From JALYGY01 sp963800975 (GTDB taxonomy: Bacteria; Actinomycetota; Rubrobacteria; Rubrobacterales; Rubrobacteraceae), in assembly GCA_963800975.1 (NCBI GenBank), contig CAWDDB010000014.1, positions 1 through 64,000 of the forward strand: a stretch of 64,000 nt of DNA, in the 5' to 3' direction. This document shows, piece by piece, positions 17,069 to 26,260 of the stretch. The notes under the pieces are model-generated. The model saw only the letters and a program-made list of their open reading frames with translations, was not told the origin of the DNA and did no database searches. Position 1 is the stretch's first letter, and every line of letters starts with the position of its first letter. The translations under genes were made by a program, and so were the position numbers.

Positions 17069-19745
17069 ATGAAGGTGCCAGAGGCTGACCGCCGGACCGG
17101 CGGTACGGACCCCGACGCGCAAAACGCGTTCGTGTACGGTTTCTCGGAGGACCCGGGACCCGAGAAGGTCCTAGCCCTCTGCGGGGGCAAGGGCGCCGGG
17201 CTGATGCGGATGCGCAGCTCCGGGTTGCCCGTGCCCGAAGGCTTCGTCATCACGACGGAGGCCTGCGTCTCCTACATGGGGTCCGGTGAGCTCCCCGAGG
17301 GATTGATGGCCGAGGTGATGGAACACCTGGCGCGCCTCGAAGAGGAAACGGGCCGGGGATTCGGGGACCCCGAGCGACCGCTCCTGGTCTCGGTCCGGAG
17401 CGGGGCACCGATCTCGATGCCGGGGATGATGGACACCGTCTTGAACCTCGGCCTCAACGACGCGACCGTGCGGGGCATGGCCGAAACCACGGGGGACGAG
17501 CGTTTCGCCCACGATTCTCACAGGCGCTTTATCCAGGCGTTCGGGGAGATAGTCCTCAAGGTAGACGGGCACGTCTTCGAGGACGAGATCGAGGCCCTCA
17601 AACAGGACGCGGGGCGTCGAGGCAGATACGGACCTCTCGTCCGCAGACCTCGAGGGCCTCGCGAGCCGATTCAAGGACATCATCGCGCGGGAGGCGCAGG
17701 CAGATTTCCCGGAAGACCCGGCCGAACAGCTGGAGCTGGCGATAGCGGCGGTCTTCGACTCGTGGCTGGGGGAGCGCGCCGCGGCCTACCGCAGGGAGTA
17801 CGCCATCCCCGAGTCTCTCGGAACAGCCGTCACCGTGCAGCGGATGGTCTTCGGCAACATGGGCGAGACCTCCGCCACCGGGGTCGCCTTCACCCGCAAC
17901 CCTTCCACGGGCGAGCAGGGCATCTTCGGCGAATTCCTCCTGAACGCCCAGGGCGAGGACGTCGTCGCCGGCATCCGTACGCCTAGGCCGCTCAGGGAGA
18001 TGGAAGGTGTGCTGCCCAAAGCCTACAGGCAGTTCCTCGAGACGGTCGAGCAGCTGGAGCACGAGAACCGGGACATGCAGGACGTCGAGTTCACGGTCGA
18101 GCGCGACAGGCTCTACATGCTCCAGACCAGAAGCGGCAAGCGCACGGGAGCCGCGGCGCTCAAGATAGCGCGCGACATGGCCGAGGAGGGTTTGATCTCC
18201 CGCGAAGAAGCCCTGCGTCGCGTCGAGCCGGGCTCCCTCGACCAGCTACTCCACCCTCGCGTCGACCCCGAAGCCGACGTGCGGGTCCTCGCGCGCGGGC
18301 TCCCGGCCTCTCCCGGTGCCGCAACCGGCAAGATAGTCTTGACCTCACAGGAGGCCAGGGAGCGGTCCGCGAACGGGGAGGACGTCGTGCTGTTGCGTCG
18401 CGAGACCAACCCGGATGACGTGGAAGGCATGATCTCGGCCAGAGGGGTGCTGACCGCTCTCGGCGGTATGACGAGCCACGCGGCGGTCGTAGCGCGCGGC
18501 ATGGGCAAGCCAGCCGTCACAGGCTGCAAGGCCGTCAAGGTGGACCCGACGCGGGGTACCGTAACCATAGGCAGCGAGACCTTCGAGCCAGGAGACGTCC
18601 TTACGATAGACGGGGGCGACGGGCGCGTCATCGCGGGCGAGGTGCCGCTCGTGGCGCCCGATCCGAGCGACGACTTCGAGACGGTGCTCGGCTGGGCCGA
18701 CGAGGCACGTTCCCTCGGCGTGCGGGCAAACGCGGATACGCCAGAAGACTCGACGCGGGCGCGGGAGCTTGGGGCCGAGGGCGTCGGGCTGTGCAGAACC
18801 GAGCACATGTTCATGGAAGGCGAGCGGCTCAGGATCATGCGCGAGATGATCCTCTCCGAGGACGACGATGCCCTTACCGCGGCACTGAAGAAGCTCGAGC
18901 CCATGCAGTGCGAGGACTTCGAGGGGATCTTCCGGGCCATGGACGGGCTGCCCGTCACCGTTCGACTCCTCGACCCGCCGCTGCACGAGTTTCTGCCGGA
19001 TGCGAAAGACCTGGCCAAGGAGATAGCCGACCTCGAAGGGCGCGGCGAGAATGCAGACGAGCAAAGGCGGCAGCTCAGGGTGGCCGAGAGCCTGGAGGAG
19101 CGGAACCCGATGCTTGGCTTGAGGGGCTGCAGGCTCGGGCTCTTGCGCCCCGAGATCTATCTCATGCAAGCCCGGGCCATAGCCAGCGCGGCGAGGATAG
19201 TAAAAGAGGACGGCGGGAACCCGCAGGTCGAGATCATGATCCCGCTCGTCGCGTTTGCCACCGAGTTGCGGCAGATGCGCGCCATGATCGAGGCCGAGCT
19301 GGAGGACGAGGAGGTCCCCATTCCAATAGGGACCATGATCGAGCTGCCGAGGGCCTGCTCAGTCGCGGACAAGATAGCGGCCGCGGCTGACTTCTTCTCC
19401 TTCGGCACCAACGACCTCACCCAGATGGTCTGCGGTATCAGCCGCGACGACGCCGAGGAGAAGTTCCTGGCCGACTACCTGAGCGGCGACCTCCTGAGCT
19501 TCAACCCCTTCCAGACCATCGACGTCGACGGCGTCGGAAGGTTCGTGAGGATAGCCATAGAGCAGGGCCGTCAGGCCAACCCCGACCTCAAACTCGGCGT
19601 CTGCGGCGAGCACGGCGGCGACCCTCCAAGCGTCTCCTTCTTCCACGAGGTTGGCCTCGACTACGTCTCCTGCTCGCCCTTCAGGGTGCCCGGCGCGCGC
19701 CTCGCCGCCGCGCAGGCCGCCATCGAACAAGGGGCAATCCAGTAA
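17069..19745 (+). CDS. ppdK: pyruvate phosphate dikinase (one frameshift)
   Basis: Pyruvate phosphate dikinase, interconverting pyruvate, ATP and phosphate with PEP, AMP and pyrophosphate. The N-terminal ATP-binding part includes GGKGAGL and GNMGETSATGVAFTRNPS; the central swivelling domain has the phospho-His in GGMTSHAAVVARG; the C-terminal barrel ends with GVCGEHGGDPPS. The corrected length is about 891 residues, normal for the family. The frame shifts once near 17610 in GGGGC; removing one base gives VEADTDLSSADLEGLASRF. ATG 17069 has TAGGAGGAGAG upstream, 11 bases after ptsI. Placement after ptsI suggests it regenerates PEP for sugar uptake. Confidence 0.88.
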
Positions 19746-19890
19746 GCACAAAGCGGCCCGAAGCGGAGATCCACCCCTTCCAAAGCCGCCATCTCGGGTA
19801 GAATACGGGGGAACCATCGTAATCCGCCGGGACGCGGTCGCTGGTCGGCCGTGCCTCCGGATCGGCAGCTGCTTTTGCGAAGGGGGCGCG

Positions 19891-20241
19891 TTGAAGGTCG
19901 AGAGAGACGCCATACTAACGTGCTCCGTCTGCGGGGTCGAGGGTCCTCATGAGCTCCTCTACCTTTCCGAGCACCTGTGCGCTAGCAGATGCGTCAATTG
20001 CGGCGCCACCAGGGTTTACTCGCATCACATCTACTCCGAGTACGCCAGGGACCTCGCCGAGCGAACGTCGCACCTGCCACTCAGGGTGGCCGGAGATATG
20101 CTGCGGCACCCCCTGAGGATAGTTACATGGCCTTTCAAAGTCCTCCGAAAGCCATTCGGCCTCCTGAAGGAGGTCAACCAGGTAACGGCCTTCGAGCAGA
20201 GCCGCAACAAGGCCCCAACGCCCGGACGGCTTATTCGATAG
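19891..20241 (+). CDS. small zinc-ribbon-like protein of unknown function
   Basis: About 116 residues starting at TTG 19891 with AGGGGG upstream. Two pairs of cysteines, CSVC near residue 10 and CVNC near residue 37, look like a zinc ribbon. The rest is basic with Trp and Pro, and ends in a polar tail. I do not recognise a characterised function. It follows ppdK by about 145 bases and is followed by a terminator-like hairpin. The frame is open further upstream into ppdK, but that part does not look like protein. A role with nucleic acid or metal is possible but unsupported. Confidence 0.6.
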   Translation: MKVERDAILTCSVCGVEGPHELLYLSEHLCASRCVNCGATRVYSHHIYSEYARDLAERTSHLPLRVAGDMLRHPLRIVTWPFKVLRKPFGLLKEVNQVTAFEQSRNKAPTPGRLIR

Positions 20242-20275
20242 CAAGCCTGCTTCGCAGACCCTCGCTTTTCAGCAC

Positions 20276-20309
20276 GCCGCCCCCCTCGGCTTCGCCTCGA
20301 GGGGGCGGC
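20276..20309 (+). terminator. GC-rich hairpin terminator
   Basis: GCCGCCCCC pairs with GGGGGCGGC, and TCG with CGA, with one bulged C and a small loop; a short T-containing stretch follows. It lies between the convergent zinc-ribbon and HPr genes and could serve both. Confidence 0.6.
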
Positions 20310-20380
20310 TTGTCAGCCTTTTGGCTAAGGTAGGAGCCCTTTGCTGAAAGTGAGGCCAGCGAAAGCCGGGCGTAGTTTGC

Positions 20381-20641
20381 TCAGTCCTCTTCGGCGGAGA
20401 TCAAGTCGGCGAGGGCTTCGACTGCCTCGTCTGCGTCTTCTCCTTCGGCCCGGATGGTGATCGCGTCGCCCTTCCTGGCGCCGAGCGTCATGATCTTGAG
20501 CGAGCTCTTCGCGTTGGCCTCCCGGTCGCCTTTGATCACCACGATATCCGAGGAGTACTGCTTCGCCGCCTTTACGAACTGCGCCGCCGGACGAGCGTGC
20601 AATCCCTCCTGCGGGCCTACCGTCGTCTGCTTCTCCGCCAC
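20381..20641 (-). CDS. second HPr-family phosphocarrier protein
   Basis: 86-residue HPr paralogue. It keeps the His site in GLHARPAA and the segment ANAKSSLKIMTLGA, and resembles the HPr at 15158 over its whole length. GTG start at 20641 with GAGAGGAG upstream. It is convergent with the ppdK end of the PTS cluster, so it has its own promoter. It could be a second general HPr, a regulatory (Crh-like) form, or serve a dihydroxyacetone kinase; since the His is present it is probably phosphorylatable by enzyme I. Confidence 0.88.
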   Translation of the reverse strand: MAEKQTTVGPQEGLHARPAAQFVKAAKQYSSDIVVIKGDREANAKSSLKIMTLGARKGDAITIRAEGEDADEAVEALADLISAEED

Positions 20642-20748
20642 GAAACGCTCCTCTCGCGAAGCAATATACCGCGCACCCAGAACACCAGGGTCTCAGTCTA
20701 GCAGGGCGCCCGCGCCGTTCGCCCCGGACGGTAGGGGCGTGTGTCGGC

Positions 20749-20952
20749 CTAGGCCGCCTCTTCCACCGCCCTGATCCCAGGATCGGAGTCCCGAGCAAAG
20801 AAGATTTCGGGGTCGATGGGGAATATTACCTCGCACCGCCCTGCCGGGCTGTGCCGGCGCGCGATCTCCAGCGCGCGCTCGATGGTGTCCGCCTGCACCA
20901 TCACGCTGAAACGCGCGGCGCCGCTGCTCACCCGGACCGATAACCTAACCAT
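20749..20952 (-). CDS. small conserved-looking protein of unknown function
   Basis: 67 residues from ATG 20952, with GGTAGGGAG directly upstream. The sequence alternates strand and helix (VRLSVRVSSGAARFSVMVQA then an Ala/Arg helix) and ends in an acidic tail, suggesting a compact alpha/beta fold. It lies 107 bases upstream of the second HPr on the same strand. I do not recognise the family. Confidence 0.55.
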   Translation of the reverse strand: MVRLSVRVSSGAARFSVMVQADTIERALEIARRHSPAGRCEVIFPIDPEIFFARDSDPGIRAVEEAA

Positions 20953-21012
20953 CTCCCTACCTGCCTTCTCTCGAAGATCGCAATTCGTACTAGGTGTACG
21001 TTGCGCTGGCAT

Positions 21013-21566
21013 CCACAGATCGCCAATTTAGACAATCTTTGTTACAGCCCGATTACAGATGCATTAACATCGGGCCACGGTTCCCGCTTCGACGACAGGA
21101 CTTGCGTCGGAACTACGTCTTCAGGCTGGACCTAAAGTTGGAGAAGGTGGGTCACTCCGGTGCGTCGTTTGAGTGACGGGTCTTCCTGAACAATCCCGGG
21201 GCCGACGAGGATTACGAGCCCGGCCCGAGCAACGGCTACGTCGGCTCTCTCTTCATCTTCGGCCAAGACGGGTGGTTCGGTGACGAAGGGCACCACGATT
21301 TGGGCGTCGAATCGTGGCCGTATGACCCGTACGACGCACGAAGACCCCTCCCCTTGCTGCCGGAAGGTGTCGGTCGGGGCCACCGAAGCGTTGCGGCGCG
21401 CGGCCCCGGTTGGCGGCGAGATAACGGTCAGCGTGGCGCCGGTGATCCCGGGGTCACCGAGTAGAGCGACCTGGACGAGGTCCTCAAGCCCGATCCGCAG
21501 CCCCGGATCGTCGCCTTCGAGACCGAGATCGAGACCGCCTGGCTTCCCGCGCCCACGCAAGTACCG
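21013..21566. other. stretch without a confident gene
   Basis: Between the small protein and the metallophosphoesterase. The minus frame of the metallophosphoesterase stays open through 21560-21132 after its stop codon, with many codons ending in G or C down to about 21310, so part of this may be a lost C-terminal extension (see findings). The part at 20980-21070 is AT-richer and may hold the promoter of the small gene at 20952. Confidence 0.4.
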
Positions 21567-21580
21567 TTACCGCAACGGTA
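21562..21580. other. short hairpin at the metallophosphoesterase stop codon
   Basis: TACCGTT, 5-base loop, AACGGTA; the stop codon (21567-21569, minus strand) lies in the stem. No T-run follows, so it is not a clear terminator. Confidence 0.4.
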
Positions 21581-23090
21581 TACTGACCTCGTCTTCGAGC
21601 GGGGGATCCTGCTCGTGTTCCGCGCAGCCCGTCGCCGCGAAGCAGCGGATGCGCAGCTCCGAATCCGAGGCGTCGATTCGCAGGAAGTTCTTGAACATTG
21701 GCGGCTCGTTCCAGTCGAAGAACTCCGAGAAGAAGTGGTGCAGCGGTCCGCGCCCGCTGCCAGGCAGCGGGAAGATCCTTGCCGCCGCTCGGCGCGTGCG
21801 GTCGCTGACCACGACCTGCCGGTCTCCCGGACGCGTCGCCTCCAGGCCGAGGCGTTCCGCCATGTACGCCGCCGCCTGGTCCGGGTCGATCTCGAGCCAA
21901 CCCTTGCCGAAGCAGAGCCTCTTGTCGTAGAGCTTGCTGTAGAACGAGAGGGAGTCGCCCCGCCTCGGGTAACAGACGAAGTCGTCCTCGCCAACGCCGT
22001 CGAGGTCGACGAGCGGTATCCGGTGCGTCGCGCTCATGTACGCGCCTCCGCCCCCGCTTACGACGTACTGGAGGGGTTCTTCGCGGCCCTCCACCTCTAC
22101 CGGGTAACGCTGGTAGTTGTGGATGTCGCCCCCTATGGCCACAACGTAGTTGTGCTCCGGGGCGCGCACGATCTCGTCGACGGTGCCGCCGCCCTCTATG
22201 GGTTGGGGGTGGTGCTCGCCGTCGACGTAGAGCGGCTTCCCCGTTAGCAGCACCTTGGGCCCTTCCCGATCGCGCGAGATACTGCGGAGCCATTCCCCCT
22301 GGTCGCGGTCTAGCGCCCCGCCCAACCCCGTGTCGATGCCCACGATCAGCAGCGGGCCGACCTCGATCGCGAAGTAGGGCGAGCGCTGGTCCGACCTCCT
22401 GTCACCCTCCAGGCGCCGGCGCAGTGGCATGTCGTGTTGGCTCCTGCTCGACGGCCTCCGCCACAGCAACCGGCGCAAGCGCTCTCCCAGAGACGCAGAA
22501 CCCTGCTCGACCGTTGGTAGCAGGGACACCTCGGCGCCACACAGGTGGTGCATGAAGCCGACCAGACCGTCGTCCCAGTCGTGGTTGCCTGGCAGGGCGT
22601 AGATCGGATGTAGGTACCGTTCGTAGGGTTCGTAGAACTTGGCGTCGTAGTCTTCCGCGTCTCCCGCGGGGTAAATGACGTCGCTGCACACGACCATGAA
22701 GTCGGCGTCACGCCCGCGCGCCAGCAACGGCCCGACCACCGCGTGCTGGGAGGCGTCACCTTCGCCCGAATCACCGACCAGGACGAACGAGATCTCTTCG
22801 CGGCCGGCGTGGCGGTCGAGGATCAGGTTTTCTGGCAGCTTCCCCGCTTCTCGCTGCAGCTTCAACCAGTTGTGCCGTTCGGCGTTGGTCGGGTCTCGGA
22901 AGATTCGGGCCAGGATCTGGTTGCGAGATTGCCACACGGGTAAGGGGTTAATCCACGAGAACGGCGGGCCACCCGTCGGCGCCACGCTGGCCTGCTTGCA
23001 GAGCCACCCGGCCCCGGCCAGCGAGTCGCGGGAAGACGCGACCCGCGAACCGATCGGCTCCCGATCGGTCTTGCTCCCTCCGGTTGCCAT
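21567..23090 (-). CDS. metallophosphoesterase
   Basis: 507-residue calcineurin-like phosphoesterase. The metal-binding motifs are in order: GDSGEGD near residue 108, a CSDVIYPAGD segment in place of the usual GD-x-Y block, GNHDW near 168, and GGDIHNY near 330. It probably hydrolyses a phosphoester; the substrate cannot be inferred. ATG 23090 has GGAGGCGCAGG directly upstream, and the gene begins 10 bases after the flavin oxidoreductase gene, so the two form an operon. No signal peptide is evident. The same frame stays open beyond the stop codon, so the C-terminus may be cut short. Confidence 0.82.
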   Translation of the reverse strand: MATGGSKTDREPIGSRVASSRDSLAGAGWLCKQASVAPTGGPPFSWINPLPVWQSRNQILARIFRDPTNAERHNWLKLQREAGKLPENLILDRHAGREEISFVLVGDSGEGDASQHAVVGPLLARGRDADFMVVCSDVIYPAGDAEDYDAKFYEPYERYLHPIYALPGNHDWDDGLVGFMHHLCGAEVSLLPTVEQGSASLGERLRRLLWRRPSSRSQHDMPLRRRLEGDRRSDQRSPYFAIEVGPLLIVGIDTGLGGALDRDQGEWLRSISRDREGPKVLLTGKPLYVDGEHHPQPIEGGGTVDEIVRAPEHNYVVAIGGDIHNYQRYPVEVEGREEPLQYVVSGGGGAYMSATHRIPLVDLDGVGEDDFVCYPRRGDSLSFYSKLYDKRLCFGKGWLEIDPDQAAAYMAERLGLEATRPGDRQVVVSDRTRRAAARIFPLPGSGRGPLHHFFSEFFDWNEPPMFKNFLRIDASDSELRIRCFAATGCAEHEQDPPLEDEVSIPLR

Positions 23091-23100
23091 CCTGCGCCTC

Positions 23101-24495
23101 CTAACCGAAAAGCCGTCGCGTAAAAGGGTTGGCGAACTTGCCGTCGGGGTCGTGCTCCCTGACGAGCTCGATGAACCTGGCGAAGGCGTCCCCGTGCAGG
23201 CGCGCCAGATCCTTCCTGTCCAGCCTCTCGCAGAACTTCCCGAGGTGCGGGCGGGCCCCGATCTCCCCCACTACTTTCTCGGCGGCCGCGTAATAGCGCT
23301 CGAAGCCGCGGGCGTCGTTGAGCACCAGGTCTATCCAGGTCGAACGGCGGTCGCGGCCGGCCCCGATCAGGGTTCTGTCGTGCCCCTCCGGCGTGAACCG
23401 CACCTCGAAGAGCGCGTAGGGCAGCTTGCCGGAGCGATACATCTCCTCGTACAGCCGGATAAAGCGTCCGCACGCCTCGAACGTGTCCTCGAAGGGGACA
23501 GTGAACTCGAGTTCCTGGTGCAGGTGGTAGATCGTGCGGTTGAAGGCCCGGTGGCTGTCCAGCACCAGGTGGGAACCGAACCTCGCGCCGTAAGCCAGGG
23601 ACGAGAAGGCGCGCAGCCATCCCGCGTACGCCGCCAGGTTCCCGACCCACGCCGCCATGAAGGCGTCGATCGAGATGTTGACGAACTCCCGCAAGTCGGC
23701 GAGAAAAGACAGCCGCTTGTTCGTGCGGTTCCAGGTGTTGATCTGGCACACGTCGGAGAAGGGGAAGAGGTAGAAGCTGAGGTGGTCATGCTCCCGCAAG
23801 AGGCTCTCGAGGTTCTTCTGGACGTAGGACACGTCCGCCGTCTCAACCTTCTGCTCGACGTTGAACTTCTCGACGCCCTGTACGACCACCTCAGAGATTA
23901 TCCCCACGGCCCCGATCCCGCCTATCGCGGCCCTGAAGAGGTCGTCTTCGGGCCCACATTCGTGCACCTGCCCTCTTCCGTCCACGAGCTTCAGGCGCAC
24001 GACAGCCTGGCTCACGAAACCCCAGTCCACGCCCGTGCCGTGCACGTCGGTGGAGAGGATGCCGGCTATGCTCTGGGCATCGTGGGATGGCAGGGCGGCG
24101 AACGCGAGGCCCTCGGCCGCGAGCAGGTCTACCACCTTCCGCACGCGGGTTCCGCCCTTCACGGCCAGCTGGCGCTTCTCCCGGTCCACCCAGACGAGAC
24201 CGCTGTAGTCGTCGAGCGATACCAGCGCGTCGCCCGACACGACCCCCGCGTTGAAGGAGTGCCCGGACCCGAAGACCCGCACGCTACTCGCACGCGCGAC
24301 GAGGTCGACGATCTCCTCCTCGGTGGCGGGCAGGAGATACTCCTCCGGCCTGTACCGGAAGCGTCTGGCCCAGTTCGAATAGACCCCGTCCTTGACCCTT
24401 CCCTCGAGCAGGACGTAGCGCCCCAACGTCACCGCGTTCAGGACGATGTTCAGGGTGGTGAGCACGGCCACCCTCAGGTAACTTATCAGCCTCAT
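23101..24495 (-). CDS. FAD-binding aldonolactone/alditol oxidase-like protein
   Basis: 464-residue VAO-superfamily flavoprotein with an FAD-binding domain and a C-terminal D-arabinono-1,4-lactone oxidase (ALO) domain. GSGHSFN near residue 77 contains the His that in this family can bind FAD covalently; DVHGTG near 150 and GGIGAVGIISE near 195 are typical. The C-terminus has the family ending with HPHLGKF-like GARPHLGKF and DGKFANPF. An N-terminal hydrophobic stretch (about 5-30) could be a membrane anchor. It probably oxidises a sugar lactone or alditol with oxygen or a dehydrogenase acceptor. It is the first gene of a two-gene operon with the metallophosphoesterase. Confidence 0.85.
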   Translation of the reverse strand: MRLISYLRVAVLTTLNIVLNAVTLGRYVLLEGRVKDGVYSNWARRFRYRPEEYLLPATEEEIVDLVARASSVRVFGSGHSFNAGVVSGDALVSLDDYSGLVWVDREKRQLAVKGGTRVRKVVDLLAAEGLAFAALPSHDAQSIAGILSTDVHGTGVDWGFVSQAVVRLKLVDGRGQVHECGPEDDLFRAAIGGIGAVGIISEVVVQGVEKFNVEQKVETADVSYVQKNLESLLREHDHLSFYLFPFSDVCQINTWNRTNKRLSFLADLREFVNISIDAFMAAWVGNLAAYAGWLRAFSSLAYGARFGSHLVLDSHRAFNRTIYHLHQELEFTVPFEDTFEACGRFIRLYEEMYRSGKLPYALFEVRFTPEGHDRTLIGAGRDRRSTWIDLVLNDARGFERYYAAAEKVVGEIGARPHLGKFCERLDRKDLARLHGDAFARFIELVREHDPDGKFANPFTRRLFG

Positions 24496-24534
24496 CGATC
24501 CACTCCGTCCGATTGCAGAGCCCGCCGCATGAGA

Positions 24535-24571
24535 GCAAGAGGCGATGAATCCCGGATGAATCGCCTCTTGC
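24535..24571 (-). terminator. 12-bp stem hairpin
   Basis: GCAAGAGGCGAT and ATCGCCTCTTGC pair perfectly around a 13-base loop, in the gap between the PP-loop gene and the flavin oxidase. It probably ends transcription of the PP-loop gene; there is no U-tract. Confidence 0.6.
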
Positions 24572-24642
24572 CCTCGCGCAGAGGTTGTTCGGCTAGCGAT
24601 CAGGTGGACACCGGGCCAAGATCCTGCAAGAGGCCCCGGGAT

Positions 24643-26040
24643 CTACCCGTCGCCGTCGGATCTTCTTCGTTCTGCCAGATTCCTTATTCCAGGCACCTTG
24701 AGGGTAGCTTCCGCGAACGCGTCAGCGACCTTGTAGCGTAGCCGGGAACCTTCAGCGGCCAACCGGCGGTTCTGCTCTGCGAGCCTCTCGGCCCTGGCCT
24801 CCAGCTTTCTGGCCCGATCCTTAAGCCTCTGCGTGCTCTTCCTGGACGCTCCCAGCCTGGCGCGGGTGTCGTCGAGCGTTCTGCGCTGCACGGAGAGTCT
24901 CTGCCTGAGCTGAGCCTCGTTCTCCAGTTCCATCGCCTCGCTCGTCGCTATGCCCGCGGCGAGGGCCCGAGCCAACTCTGGCTCGTTACCGAGGCGCTCC
25001 AGGATCCTCAGTATTGCCCTGGCGCCCACCTGGCCGTCGGGAACGTAGGTGCTCGCGACCTTGTCGAGATCCAGCTCACTCGGAAGGGTCTCGCACCGCT
25101 CCAGTGCACCGACGGCCCGCAGGACGACCATGGTGCGCAAGCACTTCTGGCAGGCCCCACAGTTATACGCGCTGTTCGGGTTCACGAGGCAGACGCGCAA
25201 CCACCGCATTGCCAGCTCGTTATGCGTGATGTAAGCCGCCTTGTCCAGGCGCGTTCCCTCGGCCCCGTCGTGCTCGATCTCGGTCAGCTCCGTGCTCCAC
25301 AGCTGGTCGAGCAATGGATGAGAGCCTAACGGGTAGGGATCCGCGTAGCTGTAAGTCGCTGCGACCAGCACCTTGCGGAACATGTTCTGAAAGAGCAGCG
25401 CGACGCTCGCGAGCGCGGCGCCATGGTACTGTCTCCAGCCAACCTCAGGACGCGTGATCACCCGCACGTTGGTCTGGACCTCGATCAGGGTCTTCCCCAA
25501 CCCATTGGCTACCTCGCGCGCCATGCGGGAGGCCTGCTCTCTCAACTCCTGGTCTTCGAGGGAGATGTCGAAACCGTGCACGAAAATGATGTGCGTGATC
25601 TCGTCGCGGTGCTTGAGGAGCGTGTAGAACGAGTCAACCCCGCCGCTGAAGAAACAGCCGACTCCCGAGCCGCCCTCGGCCAGCCCCTCACGCGCCCTGG
25701 CATCCACGGGCACGTGGCGCGTGTTCTCCAGTGCTCCACCCCAGTACTCCGTGCACCAGAGACCGAAGATGTCCTGGATCTTCGGTACGACAGACAGGAG
25801 GCGGGGCGACACCGGATCCGGCAACCGCAGTCGGGCACCCCTGGCCATCGCGAGGAACAGCGTGAGCGGCAGCAGAAAATCGGTCTCTTCGCCAGGCTCC
25901 GCGCCGGACACAGCGAACCAGACGTCGTGGTCCTGGCCGTCGAGGGTAATGGTGACCGAGACCTTGCCGGGCTCCTCCCTATGGACGCGAGCGGTCGCCT
26001 CTCCAAACGGTCCACGCGCGGCTTTGATCTCGATCCCCAT
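24643..26040 (-). CDS. QueC-like PP-loop ATP-pyrophosphatase with C-terminal coiled coil, function unknown
   Basis: 465 residues. A PP-loop motif SGGVDSF near residue 133 marks an N-type ATP pyrophosphatase that would adenylate its substrate. Near 300 a Cys cluster NCGACQKCLR resembles the zinc site of QueC (7-cyano-7-deazaguanine synthase). Unlike QueC there is a 120-residue N-terminal beta-rich domain and a long charged helical tail (about 365-440, rich in Arg, Glu, Leu) that looks like a coiled coil. ATG 26040 is chosen as the first Met. The gene stands alone between two hairpins. It is not QueC itself (twice the length, no queC-E neighbours). Its substrate is unknown. Confidence 0.65.
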   Translation of the reverse strand: MGIEIKAARGPFGEATARVHREEPGKVSVTITLDGQDHDVWFAVSGAEPGEETDFLLPLTLFLAMARGARLRLPDPVSPRLLSVVPKIQDIFGLWCTEYWGGALENTRHVPVDARAREGLAEGGSGVGCFFSGGVDSFYTLLKHRDEITHIIFVHGFDISLEDQELREQASRMAREVANGLGKTLIEVQTNVRVITRPEVGWRQYHGAALASVALLFQNMFRKVLVAATYSYADPYPLGSHPLLDQLWSTELTEIEHDGAEGTRLDKAAYITHNELAMRWLRVCLVNPNSAYNCGACQKCLRTMVVLRAVGALERCETLPSELDLDKVASTYVPDGQVGARAILRILERLGNEPELARALAAGIATSEAMELENEAQLRQRLSVQRRTLDDTRARLGASRKSTQRLKDRARKLEARAERLAEQNRRLAAEGSRLRYKVADAFAEATLKVPGIRNLAERRRSDGDG

Positions 26041-26204
26041 CTCCGAATTGTTCCCCGCTGGCTCCCTGTCTCGATATTTCCGACGCTACACTCAAACCGA
26101 CACAAGGATAGGGTAAGCACGAACCATTTTGAAGCGTTGGCGCCCATTGCCGCGGGGCCAGAGGACGGCCATGCGCGCGATAGATAGGTCCTTCGAGAGG
26201 AGCG

Positions 26205-26236
26205 GCGAGGGGCGCAGGTGTTCCTGCGCCCCTCGC
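26205..26236 (-). terminator. 14-bp perfect stem hairpin
   Basis: GCGAGGGGCGCAGG and its perfect complement around a 4-base loop, 25 bases beyond the stop codon of the aldo/keto reductase. It is a strong candidate terminator of that gene, without a U-tract. Confidence 0.7.
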
Positions 26237-26260
26237 TCGCACACTAGTGGTGAGGCTGCG

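Noticed and set aside
14744..17122. Long open frame (about 790 codons) on the minus strand across mtlD, ptsH and ptsI
   Set aside because: Serine/alanine/arginine-rich antisense shadow of three clearly conserved genes; common in GC-rich DNA.
22675..24741. Open frame of about 690 codons on the plus strand across the phosphoesterase and flavin oxidase genes
   Set aside because: It crosses the ends of two well-supported minus-strand genes and shows no domain.
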